A DNA stretch of 16,212 nucleotides, taken from positions 1 through 16,212 of the forward strand of contig DAOVCF010000019.1 in assembly GCA_030670165.1 (NCBI GenBank). The letters are read 5' to 3'. Below the pieces are notes generated by a model. That model was given only the letters and a program-made list of their open reading frames with translations, did no database searches and was not told the DNA's origin. Source of the DNA: Candidatus Stahliibacteriota bacterium (lineage in GTDB: Bacteria > Hydrothermota > Tepidihabitantia > B3-TA06). Of the stretch, positions 6,232 to 12,976 are shown in pieces. The translations under genes were made by a program, and so were the position numbers. Every line of letters begins with the position of its first letter. Position 1 is the stretch's first letter.

Positions 6232-6251
6232 CTTTTGCCTGGGGGCAAAAG
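6232..6251. repeat. Perfect 8-bp hairpin
   Basis: CTTTTGCC and GGCAAAAG separated by TGGG. There is no T tract on the plus strand after it, so it is not a standard terminator. Confidence 0.6.
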
Positions 6252-6269
6252 ATCGCAGAGAATCGGTCG

Positions 6270-6305
6270 TTGCGAGATTTTGTCCGACAAAATCGAAGCA
6301 ATCTC
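6270..6305. repeat. MITE/REP-like palindrome (TTGCGAG...GCAATCTC)
   Basis: The ends TTGCGAGATT and GCAATCTC are complementary (GAGATT/AATCTC). The centre is a perfect 9-bp inverted repeat with one base between the arms (GATTTTGTC, C, GACAAAATC; 6276-6294). The TTGCGAG...CGAAGCAATCTC frame resembles short palindromic repeats widely dispersed in bacterial intergenic DNA. No transposase is present, so mobility would depend on an element elsewhere. Confidence 0.5.
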
Positions 6306-6427
6306 ATGGCACAGACCTGGAATCTTCAAGTACCTTCTTCACAGATTCAACCTTCTGCCTTGGGATTGCTCACTGCGTTCGCCCTTCGGCCCAATCTAAA
6401 ATTTGCAATCCCTTTAGTGGTAAATCC

Positions 6428-6456
6428 TTGACTTGCCCACTCACCTCGACTATACT
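6428..6456 (+). promoter_or_regulatory. Near-consensus sigma-70 promoter for the JAB gene operon
   Basis: TTGACT (6428-6433), 17-nt spacer, TATACT (6451-6456): five of six matches in each box and ideal spacing. The expected transcription start (6462-6463) coincides with the GTG start codon of the JAB protein at 6462. Confidence 0.8.
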
Positions 6457-6461
6457 ACCTC

Positions 6462-6980
6462 GTGGTTGACGTTTACCTCTCCCTGCCTTCGTCCTTGACC
6501 ATGGTTTCGGCGGCTGCAGAGATATATCCCGAAGAGACCGTAGGCTATCTCGTGGGCTATGCCACCAAATCGAAATTCATAATCGAGTACGCCGCGGTCT
6601 TCCAGGCGATAGAGTCGGACCAGGAGTTCGCATGGATAGACGAGAACCGCACCGCGCGCATCAACCGGATCATAAACCGCTTCGCCGAGGGGATGGAGAT
6701 CGTCGGAACGTTTCATTCCCATGCAGGCAAAGGCTCCCGGAAGGCCGTTCCCTTACCATCGCCCGCCGACGTCAACCACATCCTGCCCGATGAGGTGGAG
6801 CTGATCGTAGCCTTGAACCCAAAGCGCAAAGAGGTTGCCTGGAACGAAGGCCGCTACACGATCTACGGAACGGTGGACAAATTTCACGTGGGGATAGGCG
6901 GATTCGTTCGCACGACCTCAGGCAGGGGCTGGAAGCGAGTGCACATCAACTGCTCGGGCGTAACCGGGGTGATAGCGTGA
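6462..6980 (+). CDS. JAB/MPN (JAMM) domain metalloprotease
   Basis: A 172-residue protein covering essentially one JAB1/MPN fold. YPEETVGYLVG (about residue 24) carries the expected catalytic Glu. GTFHSH (about 85) followed by SPADVNHI (about 101) supplies the His-x-His, Ser and Asp of the JAMM zinc site. JAMM enzymes cut isopeptide or peptide bonds after ubiquitin-like or sulfur-carrier proteins, and the substrate here is unknown. Twelve residues separate the second His from the Ser, instead of the usual seven, so the active-site loop carries an insertion. GTG at 6462 is chosen because the first strand of the fold (VDVYLSLPSSL) needs it. There is no ribosome site, which fits a leaderless mRNA. 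The stop overlaps the methyltransferase start (TGATG). No ubiquitin-like or E1-like gene is adjacent. Confidence 0.8.
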   Translation: MVDVYLSLPSSLTMVSAAAEIYPEETVGYLVGYATKSKFIIEYAAVFQAIESDQEFAWIDENRTARINRIINRFAEGMEIVGTFHSHAGKGSRKAVPLPSPADVNHILPDEVELIVALNPKRKEVAWNEGRYTIYGTVDKFHVGIGGFVRTTSGRGWKRVHINCSGVTGVIA

Positions 6981-7726
6981 TGGGAAAATATCCATTCAGC
7001 AAAGTCGCCGACTACTACGATACCCTGATGAAGGGGATCGATTACTCCGACTGGGTGGATTATACGGTTGAACTGTTCAAGCGTTTCGGCCACAAGCCTG
7101 AACGAGTGCTGGACTTAGCCTGCGGCACGGGCACCGCTACCCTTGAGCTTGCCCGCCGTGGCTTCGAGGTCACCGCGATCGATCTCTCCAGCGAGATGCT
7201 TGAGATCTTAAAAAAGAAAAAGGAAGCCCACAAGATCGAGATCATAAAGACGGACATGCAGAACTTCAAGCTCTCTCATCCGGTGGATGCGGTCACGTGC
7301 TTCTTCGACAGCATCAATTACCTTACTGAGGAACGCGAGCTCAAAAGATGCTTCCGCTGCGTTTATGAAGCCCTGGCCGAAAAGGGAATCTTTCTATTCG
7401 ACATGAACACCATCTACGGGCTGTCAAAGGTGTGGGGAACCAACACCTTGATAAGGGAGATAGACAACATCTACTCGGTGTGGCGCTCGGTTTACGACGC
7501 CAGTAAGCATATCTCTACGCTCTACCTGACACTTTTCGTGGGCGATGGAAAGTTCTACAAAAGGGTGGAGGAGGTGCATCAGGAACGCGCCTATCCCATG
7601 GAAAAGATCGAAGAACTCCTCCTGAAAGCGGGGTTCTCAACGGTAGATATATTCGCCCACATGACCACGAGCATCTTTCTTGACATAAGCTCACGTGTAA
7701 TGATAGCAGCGGAGAAGAAGGAATGA
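6980..7726 (+). CDS. Class I SAM-dependent methyltransferase
   Basis: The 248-residue protein has the Rossmann-type methyltransferase signature. Motif I is VLDLACGTGTATLELA (about residues 39-54), with the acidic end of strand 2 at VTAIDLSSEML and motif IV at DAVTCFFDSINYL (about 106). The 'FDSINYL' variant and overall length fit small-molecule-type methyltransferases of the Methyltransf_25/11 group, but the substrate cannot be read from sequence. The ATG at 6980 shares its A with the TGA of the JAB gene, behind GGGGTGAT. A GTG 3 nt earlier is possible. The end overlaps the EndoQ gene by 4 nt (ATGA), so the three genes are translated as one coupled operon. Confidence 0.85.
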   Translation: MGKYPFSKVADYYDTLMKGIDYSDWVDYTVELFKRFGHKPERVLDLACGTGTATLELARRGFEVTAIDLSSEMLEILKKKKEAHKIEIIKTDMQNFKLSHPVDAVTCFFDSINYLTEERELKRCFRCVYEALAEKGIFLFDMNTIYGLSKVWGTNTLIREIDNIYSVWRSVYDASKHISTLYLTLFVGDGKFYKRVEEVHQERAYPMEKIEELLLKAGFSTVDIFAHMTTSIFLDISSRVMIAAEKKE

Positions 7727-8979
7727 AGATAATCGCTGATTTGCATATGCATTCGCGTTTTTCACGCGCGACAAGCAAGAACATGCGCATCCCGGAGATG
7801 GTGCGGATGGCAAAGCTCAAGGGTATAGGACTTCTGGGAGCCGCGGACTTCACCCATCCTGGCTGGCTCGACGAGCTGAACCGGCATCTTGTGGAGGCCG
7901 GGCCGGGAATATATGAATACGACGGCATAAAGTTCATTCTAACCACGGAGGTGTCGGGCATCTACACCCGCAAGGGAGCGCTGCGCAGGATACACAACTT
8001 GATATTCGCGCCTTCGTTTGACGACGTGGAAAAGATCTCGAAGTTCCTTGGCCGGTTCGGCAGCTTGACCTCGGACGGGCGTCCAACCCTCGGGCTTGAC
8101 TCCGAGACCATGCTGGAAGGAATCCTTTCTCTTTCCCCTGAGAGTTTTATCGTTCCTGCCCACATCTGGACGCCCTGGTTCGGGCTTCTGGGATCCAAAT
8201 CAGGTTTCGACTCCCTCCAGGAGTGCTTCGGCAAATATTCGAACGAGATATTCGCCGCCGAGACCGGGCTTTCATCCGATCCGCCCATGAACTGGAGGCT
8301 TCCAGAACTGGACAGAATAACCCTTATCTCCAACTCCGACGCACACTCGCCTGCACGCATGGGACGCGAGGCCAACATATTTGATATAGAGCCTTCGTTC
8401 TTTGAGCTGAAGGACGCCTTGAAACAGAAGGACCCGAAGCGAATGCTCGGCACCATCGAGTTCTTCCCACAGGAGGGCAAGTACCACTACGACGGACACC
8501 GCAACTGCAACGTGCGGCTTTCGCCGCGCGAGTCTATCGAGGAGAAAAACATCTGCCCTCACTGCGGCAGGCCGCTGACACTCGGGGTGCTGCATCGGGT
8601 GGAGGAGCTTGCCGACCGGCCAGAGGGGTATCATCCGGCAAACGCGATACCCTACTACTCAATAATACCTCTGGCCGAGCTGATCGGCGAGGCCAAGGGC
8701 TTGGGCAGGGATACCGCCGGGGTAGGTCACGTCTACGAACGGGTATGTCAGGAGCTCGGTGGCGAGTTCAACGTCCTTTTGTGGGCGGATATTGAAGATA
8801 TAGCCAAGATGGCAGGTCGTGAGATAGCCGAAGGGATAGCAAGGATGCGCAAGGGTCAAGTCAAGGTGGATGAAGGCTACGACGGGGTATTCGGCACGGT
8901 AAGCGTATTCTCCAAAGAGAAGCAGGCCGAGAAGAAAGATGAAGATGAAAAAGACCATGAACAGTTGTCGCTTTTCTAG
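7723..8979 (+). CDS. endoQ: Endonuclease Q (EndoQ), PHP-domain DNA repair nuclease
   Basis: The 418-residue protein begins with a PHP domain (ADLHMHSRFSRATSKNM, residues 5-21; AADFTHPGW, about 40; ISNSDAHSP, about 204). These supply metal-binding His and Asp residues. A zinc-finger segment follows (YDGHRNCNV...NICPHCGRPLTLGV, about 250-290) and then RVEELADRP. This layout is that of EndoQ, which nicks DNA 5' of deaminated bases (uracil, hypoxanthine, xanthine) and abasic sites; it is common in archaea and present in some bacteria. A charged linker (KEKQAEKKDEDEKDH) leads to the C-terminal QLSLF, which matches the bacterial sliding-clamp-binding consensus QL(S/D)LF. The ATG overlaps the methyltransferase stop and follows GGAGAAGAAGG. 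The cellular role is inferred from the family; assignment is strong. Confidence 0.88.
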   Translation: MKIIADLHMHSRFSRATSKNMRIPEMVRMAKLKGIGLLGAADFTHPGWLDELNRHLVEAGPGIYEYDGIKFILTTEVSGIYTRKGALRRIHNLIFAPSFDDVEKISKFLGRFGSLTSDGRPTLGLDSETMLEGILSLSPESFIVPAHIWTPWFGLLGSKSGFDSLQECFGKYSNEIFAAETGLSSDPPMNWRLPELDRITLISNSDAHSPARMGREANIFDIEPSFFELKDALKQKDPKRMLGTIEFFPQEGKYHYDGHRNCNVRLSPRESIEEKNICPHCGRPLTLGVLHRVEELADRPEGYHPANAIPYYSIIPLAELIGEAKGLGRDTAGVGHVYERVCQELGGEFNVLLWADIEDIAKMAGREIAEGIARMRKGQVKVDEGYDGVFGTVSVFSKEKQAEKKDEDEKDHEQLSLF

Positions 8980-9024
8980 ATTAAACGACGCACAAAAGAA
9001 TCCTGCCAGGATGAGAGGCACGTA

Positions 9025-9522
9025 GTGAAAAAGCTCTGGGCACCGTGGCGAATGACCTACATAAGGGAAGCGTTATCCGGCAAAGGGAAGGACAGGTGCG
9101 TATTGTGCGAGATCGGTTCCGCCCCGCCCGGGGACGACGAAAAGAACCTGGTTTTGGCCCGCGGTGAAAACGTATTCGTGGTCTTAAATCGCTTCCCTTA
9201 CAACAACGGGCACCTCATGGTGATGCCCTACAAGCATACAAAAGAGCTGGCCGAGCTTTCAGACGGCGCTTTAGCCGAGCTTCTGCGTTTCACCCAGCGC
9301 TCGATAGATACGCTTCGCCGGACGGCTCATCCTGACGGGTTCAACGTAGGGACCAACTTCGGCAGGGTGGCAGGAGCCGGAATAGAGGATCACCTGCACC
9401 TTCACGTGGTTCCCCGCTGGTCGGGCGACACCAACTTCATGCCCGTGCTGACCGATACCAAGGTGGTCTCACAGGCCTTGCAAGAGACCTGGCGCGAGCT
9501 TCGCGCAAAATGGCTGCCCTGA
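9025..9522 (+). CDS. HIT-family nucleotide hydrolase/phosphorylase (Ap4A-type)
   Basis: A 165-residue protein with KLWAPWRMTYI at the N-terminus, as in Ap4A phosphorylase-like HIT proteins, and a CVLC pair (residues 25-28). NRFPYNNGHLMVMP (about 57-70) is the typical substrate-pocket segment. The histidine triad is DHLHLHVVPRW (about 121-131), whose middle His forms the nucleotidyl intermediate. The family splits dinucleoside polyphosphates such as Ap4A or related nucleotide conjugates. Hydrolase versus phosphorylase cannot be told from sequence. The GTG start at 9025 follows a weak GAGAGG and is preferred because the conserved KKLWAPWR begins right after it. The gene lies 45 nt behind EndoQ and is probably on the same transcript. 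Confidence 0.88.
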   Translation: MKKLWAPWRMTYIREALSGKGKDRCVLCEIGSAPPGDDEKNLVLARGENVFVVLNRFPYNNGHLMVMPYKHTKELAELSDGALAELLRFTQRSIDTLRRTAHPDGFNVGTNFGRVAGAGIEDHLHLHVVPRWSGDTNFMPVLTDTKVVSQALQETWRELRAKWLP

Positions 9523-9623
9523 CCACCTCACATCCTCCACTTCACAGAGACCCAAAGCTCTTGTTCCCCATGGATGGGAAGCGCCGCAAGTGACGGTGTG
9601 GCGAGCAACGCAGCCCTTAAAGC

Positions 9624-9651
9624 TTGACACCCCCGATAACGTAAATATAGT
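9624..9651 (+). promoter_or_regulatory. Promoter of the antitoxin-like gene
   Basis: TTGACA (9624-9629), 16-nt spacer, TATAGT (9646-9651): six and five matches to consensus. It lies in the 171-nt gap behind the HIT gene, which otherwise shows no gene or clear terminator, and probably also feeds recG. Confidence 0.7.
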
Positions 9652-9674
9652 AAGAAGGACAAGGCGAAACAAGT

Positions 9675-9687
9675 CTCCTGAAGGAGG
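9675..9687 (+). promoter_or_regulatory. Ribosome site AAGGAGG within a small inverted repeat
   Basis: AAGGAGG (9681-9687) is 6 nt before the ATG at 9694. CTCC (9675-9678) can pair with GGAG (9683-9686) around TGAA, so the site could be partly hidden in a four-pair hairpin. This is weak and may be chance. Confidence 0.45.
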
Positions 9688-9693
9688 AAAGAT

Positions 9694-9903
9694 ATGGAAC
9701 GAGGCCGGGAAAAGTACGTGGTAGATGAAAAAGGACAAAGGACAGCGGTAATCATTCCCCTCAAGGAATATGAAGAGCTTCTGGAAGATTTACATGATCT
9801 TGCAGTGGTTGCCGAACGCAGGGATGAACCAACCCTGTCCTTTGAGGAACTTAACAAGAAGCTGCAAAGGAATGGTCTCCTACCATATCCGCCACCGAAG
9901 TAA
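9694..9903 (+). CDS. Small antitoxin-like protein (Phd/YefM- or RelB-like)
   Basis: A 69-residue protein. Its first half, KYVVDEKGQRTAVIIPLKEYEELLEDLHDL, is the short beta-strand plus helix pattern of Phd/YefM-type antitoxins, with the common 'ViiPlkEYEeLLE' segment. The acidic second half (AERRDEPTLSFEELNKKLQRNGLL) resembles the toxin-wrapping tail of such proteins. Antitoxins of this type bind DNA as dimers and repress their own promoter while neutralising a RelE/ParE-like toxin. It has its own promoter and a strong ribosome site. No intact toxin gene follows: recG starts 57 nt later, so it is an orphan here. Family call moderate; solitary members may simply be regulators. Confidence 0.65.
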   Translation: MERGREKYVVDEKGQRTAVIIPLKEYEELLEDLHDLAVVAERRDEPTLSFEELNKKLQRNGLLPYPPPK

Positions 9904-9959
9904 GGCGTATCGATAGCATTGGCGATGTCCCTCTCATCTGGTTTAGAAATGGGGCGAGC
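9872..9959 (+). pseudogene. Possible remnant of a RelE/ParE-type toxin start
   Basis: An ATG at 9872, overlapping the antitoxin end as toxin genes often do, encodes MVSYHIRHRSKAYR and then hits TAG (9914-9916). The next frame continues RIDSIGDVPLIWFRNG up to the recG start. Joined by a frameshift, this reads like the opening of a RelE-like toxin (IRSKAYRDID type). It is only about 28 codons, so the call is tentative. Confidence 0.25.
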
Positions 9960-12011
9960 GTGAAGCCTGATACACCGGTTCAGTACCTGAAGGGTATCGG
10001 TCCCAAGAGGGCGGCACGGCTCGCGAAGCTGGGGATCGAGACGGTGGAGGATTTGTTGTTCCATCTGCCTTCAAGATACATAGACCGCTCCAACCCCGTA
10101 CCGATAGCCTCGGCACAGCCAGGTCAGGAGGCAACGTTCGTGGTCAAGGCTATGGGTGCTTCTTTCCGCAGAACCAGAAGCGGGCCGCTTGTGCAGATAC
10201 TGGTGGCGGATTCATCAGCCCAGCTCTACGTTATCTGGTTCAACCGGCCCGATTTGCGAGGAAAATTCAAGCCGGGCGAGCGGCTGTTGGTATCAGGCCA
10301 GGTTACCTTCTACGATCAGATGCAGATGGTGAACCCTTTCTTCGAGCGGCTGGATGCCAACCCGGATTTCTTTGAACGACCGATCTTTCCGGTCTATCCT
10401 TTGACCGAGGGCCTTGCCGCCTGGGAGTTGCGCAGGGCCGCAAACCGTGCGCTGGACGAGCTGGATGAACTGCCTGAGACGATTCCTCTCGAACTCATGC
10501 AGAGACACGGGCTCCCCGGCATCATGCAGGCTTTACAGTACGTGCATCGGCCCAGGGAGATGGCCGAGATCGAGAAAGGGTTAAGAAGGCTGCGCTACGA
10601 GGAGCTGTTCTACTTCGAGGCCCTGATCGGGCTGCGCAGAAGGAGCCTTGAGCAGGGGATCAAGGCTGAACCGTTGGTCTCCGAAGGGAAGTTGACAAAG
10701 GGCCTTCTTGAGGCGCTGCCGTTCGAGCTTACCCGTGACCAGCTGAAGGTGATAGCCGAGATAGGCGCCGACATCTCGCGCAAGAACCCCATGCACCGCC
10801 TGCTTCAGGGCGACGTGGGCTCGGGCAAAACGGTCGTGGCTTTGTACGCGATGATTGCCGCTGTAGACGCGGGCAGGCAGGCGGCGATGATGGCACCCAC
10901 CGAGATTTTAGCCGAGCAGCACTACGAGGGGTGGAAGGAAACGCTGGAGAAGATAGGTGCCAGACCCTTGCTCCTTACCGGAAGCTTAAAGAACAAAGAA
11001 AAACAGGAGCGACGCGAGATGATCGCACGGGGCGAGGCGAACATGATATTCGGCACCCACGCGCTGATCGAGGAGAACGTTGAGTTTTACAACCTGGCCC
11101 TGGTGGTGGTTGACGAGCAGCACCGCTTCGGGGTGATGCAGCGCGCGGCGCTGGCTTCAAAGAGCGAGGCGAGACCTCACGTTTTAGTGATGTCGGCGAC
11201 ACCGATACCCAGGACATTGACCCTTTCATACTACGGCGACCTTGACGTATCTGTTATAAAGGAAAAGCCCAAAGGCCGGGCTGAGCGAACCACCGAGCTT
11301 GCCTACGAGAGCCGCAAGGAGGGTGTGTATAGATGGTTACAGGAAAGATTAAAGCAGGGTGACAGGGCTTACGTGGTATGCCCATTGATAGAGGAATCCG
11401 AAAAGCTTGAGCTCTCCTCTGCAAAAGAGACCTTTGACGAGCTGGTGGAAAGATTGGGCACCGAACACACCGCGCTCATGCACGGAAGGATGAAAGCAGA
11501 GGAGCGGACAAGGGCGATGGAGGGATTTCGCAAGGGTGACGTGGGAGTTCTCGTTTCGACCACGGTTATAGAGGTAGGGGTGGACGTTCCCCAGGCTACC
11601 ATCATGATAATAATGCATCCTGAACGTTTCGGTCTTGCCCAGCTTCATCAATTGAGAGGAAGGATAGGCAGGGGCCAAAGGCCTTCGCGCTGCGTGCTGC
11701 TGATGCCTTCCGGGCTTTCACCCGAAGCGAGGGAAAGGTTAAACTTCTTCGCAAACACCGAGGACGGGTTTCTTTTGGCGGATGAGGATTTAAGGATACG
11801 CGGCCCTGGCCAAATCATGGGCACCCGCCAGCACGGGCTGCCCGATTTAAGAATCGCTGACCTCATGAGAGACAGCGAACTTTTGATGAAGGCAAGAGAG
11901 GATGCGTTTGAGATGCTTGAGGCTGACCCCGGACTTCGGAACCATCCTCGTGTCGCGGCCACCATCCATCGCAGGCACGCAAAAAGCTTGAAACTCTTAG
12001 GAGTGGCTTGA
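9960..12011 (+). CDS. recG: ATP-dependent DNA helicase RecG
   Basis: At 683 residues it is close to the 693 of E. coli RecG and appears complete. The N-terminal part (QYLKGIGPKRAARLAKLGI) and the OB-fold wedge domain (about 55-150) bind branched DNA. Helicase motifs follow in order: GDVGSGKT (Walker A, about 283), DEQHRFG (motif II, about 385), SATPIPRTL (motif III, about 411) and QLRGRIGRG (motif VI, about 563), with the RecG-specific C-terminal segment after it. RecG remodels stalled replication forks and branch-migrates Holliday junctions. The GTG start at 9960 matches the family N-terminus and follows a weak GGGGCGAG. Its stop overlaps the next gene (TGATG). Confidence 0.97.
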   Translation: MKPDTPVQYLKGIGPKRAARLAKLGIETVEDLLFHLPSRYIDRSNPVPIASAQPGQEATFVVKAMGASFRRTRSGPLVQILVADSSAQLYVIWFNRPDLRGKFKPGERLLVSGQVTFYDQMQMVNPFFERLDANPDFFERPIFPVYPLTEGLAAWELRRAANRALDELDELPETIPLELMQRHGLPGIMQALQYVHRPREMAEIEKGLRRLRYEELFYFEALIGLRRRSLEQGIKAEPLVSEGKLTKGLLEALPFELTRDQLKVIAEIGADISRKNPMHRLLQGDVGSGKTVVALYAMIAAVDAGRQAAMMAPTEILAEQHYEGWKETLEKIGARPLLLTGSLKNKEKQERREMIARGEANMIFGTHALIEENVEFYNLALVVVDEQHRFGVMQRAALASKSEARPHVLVMSATPIPRTLTLSYYGDLDVSVIKEKPKGRAERTTELAYESRKEGVYRWLQERLKQGDRAYVVCPLIEESEKLELSSAKETFDELVERLGTEHTALMHGRMKAEERTRAMEGFRKGDVGVLVSTTVIEVGVDVPQATIMIIMHPERFGLAQLHQLRGRIGRGQRPSRCVLLMPSGLSPEARERLNFFANTEDGFLLADEDLRIRGPGQIMGTRQHGLPDLRIADLMRDSELLMKAREDAFEMLEADPGLRNHPRVAATIHRRHAKSLKLLGVA

Positions 12012-12976
12012 TGAAAAGATTTGCAGCAACAGCCGCAGTTGCACTTCTGGCGATAGGCTGTAACTACAAACCCTCCTCAGTAGGCCGGGCGCGAGACGTG
12101 CTTGTCTTTACCGAGCATAAAGAACTGGTAGAGCAGGAGCTGGCGTTCGCGCTTGGACGCGAGATACTAACCCCGCAGCCGGCAAAGGAGTTCATCGTTC
12201 GCTACATGGAGCCGGCCGAGTTAGCCGACCGACTGACCCGGCACGGGATATTGATCGTGGGATTCGAGCAAGACTCCTTGACAAGCAGTTTGTTTCCCGA
12301 CCTTTCGGCAAACGACTCCTTCGCGCTGTACCGAATCAACGACGTATGGGCGAAGAATCAGAGCGTTCTTGTCTTCGTGGCGCGTGATACGTCAAACATG
12401 CTCTTGGGACTGAAGGCGGTGCGCTCAAAGATCCACGAGACATTCAAATACCGGCTGCTGCAGCGGCTGGAGGCAATGACCTACGCCAAGGGCGAAGACA
12501 CCGAGCTTTCTGAAGATATAGAAACCTACGGCTTCAAGCTCAAGGTTCCTAAGGGGTGGCTCCTGGATGAGCGCTACGCCGGCCAAAACTTCATCTGGGT
12601 TCACGTTCATGAACCCGACCGCTCTATCTTCATCTACTGGGAGGACGAGGAAAGGGAGTTATCAAGGAAAGCGATTCTTGCGTTGCGCGACAGCCTGACC
12701 GGGCTCTTCTACGAGGGAGACTACCTGGATTCGACGTTTACGACCGCCGGGCCTTCCTACTTCCGCGCCAGCGAGGCGATACGCATCGAAGGGGTCTGGC
12801 AGAACGATTCTATGATAGTTGGCGGTCCGATGATCGGTTTCTCGTTCAACGAGGGCGGCCGCTTCTGGATGATAGACGCCATGCTCTTCTACCCCGCTCC
12901 TCCAACAAAAAAGGTCTTCTGGCTGAACCAGCTTGAGGTGATCCTTGCCACGTTCGAGCCGCTCAAAAAGGGTTAG
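12011..12976 (+). CDS. DUF4837 family lipoprotein
   Basis: A 321-residue protein beginning MKRFAATAAVALLAIGC; AIGC is a lipobox, so it should be lipidated at Cys17. The mature part KPSSVGRARDVLVF, then LTPQPAKEFIVRYM and HGILIVGF, matches the DUF4837 family known mainly from Bacteroidetes-related bacteria. The second half (GFKLKVPKGWLLDERYAGQNFIWV...SIFIYWE) is the family's conserved domain. Function is unknown, and the envelope location is inferred from the signal. The ATG shares its A with the recG stop and follows AGGAG at 7 nt, so it is preferred over the TTG 3 nt upstream. The last 32 nt overlap the LpxB-like gene. Confidence 0.8.
   Translation: MKRFAATAAVALLAIGCNYKPSSVGRARDVLVFTEHKELVEQELAFALGREILTPQPAKEFIVRYMEPAELADRLTRHGILIVGFEQDSLTSSLFPDLSANDSFALYRINDVWAKNQSVLVFVARDTSNMLLGLKAVRSKIHETFKYRLLQRLEAMTYAKGEDTELSEDIETYGFKLKVPKGWLLDERYAGQNFIWVHVHEPDRSIFIYWEDEERELSRKAILALRDSLTGLFYEGDYLDSTFTTAGPSYFRASEAIRIEGVWQNDSMIVGGPMIGFSFNEGGRFWMIDAMLFYPAPPTKKVFWLNQLEVILATFEPLKKG
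12935..12944 (+). promoter_or_regulatory. Extended Shine-Dalgarno GAGGTGATCC before a TTG start
   Basis: GAGGTGATCC is a 10-nt perfect complement to the usual 16S rRNA 3' end (GGATCACCTC) and directly precedes TTG at 12945. It supports the TTG start of the LpxB-like gene inside the DUF4837 coding sequence. Confidence 0.6.

Larger units (their letters stand above)
6220..6427. other. Gene-free region with palindromes and a degenerate dispersed repeat
   Basis: No convincing gene is visible between the two divergent promoters. A hairpin lies at 6232-6251 (CTTTTGCC, loop TGGG, GGCAAAAG). A TTGCGAG...GAAGCAATCTC element lies at 6270-6305. A further inverted pair is GATTG (6364) with CCCAATC (6390-6396). 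The plus-strand open frame that crosses the region is made of this repeat material. Confidence 0.55.

Noticed and set aside
5889..6431. Plus-strand 180-codon open frame across the TPR gene start and the repeat region
   Set aside because: The first half is antisense to the TPR protein N-terminus and the second half translates hairpin repeats. It has no ribosome site and no recognisable domain.
9564..9580. TTCCC...GGGAA inverted repeat behind the HIT gene as a terminator
   Set aside because: The stem is only five pairs and is not followed by a T tract.
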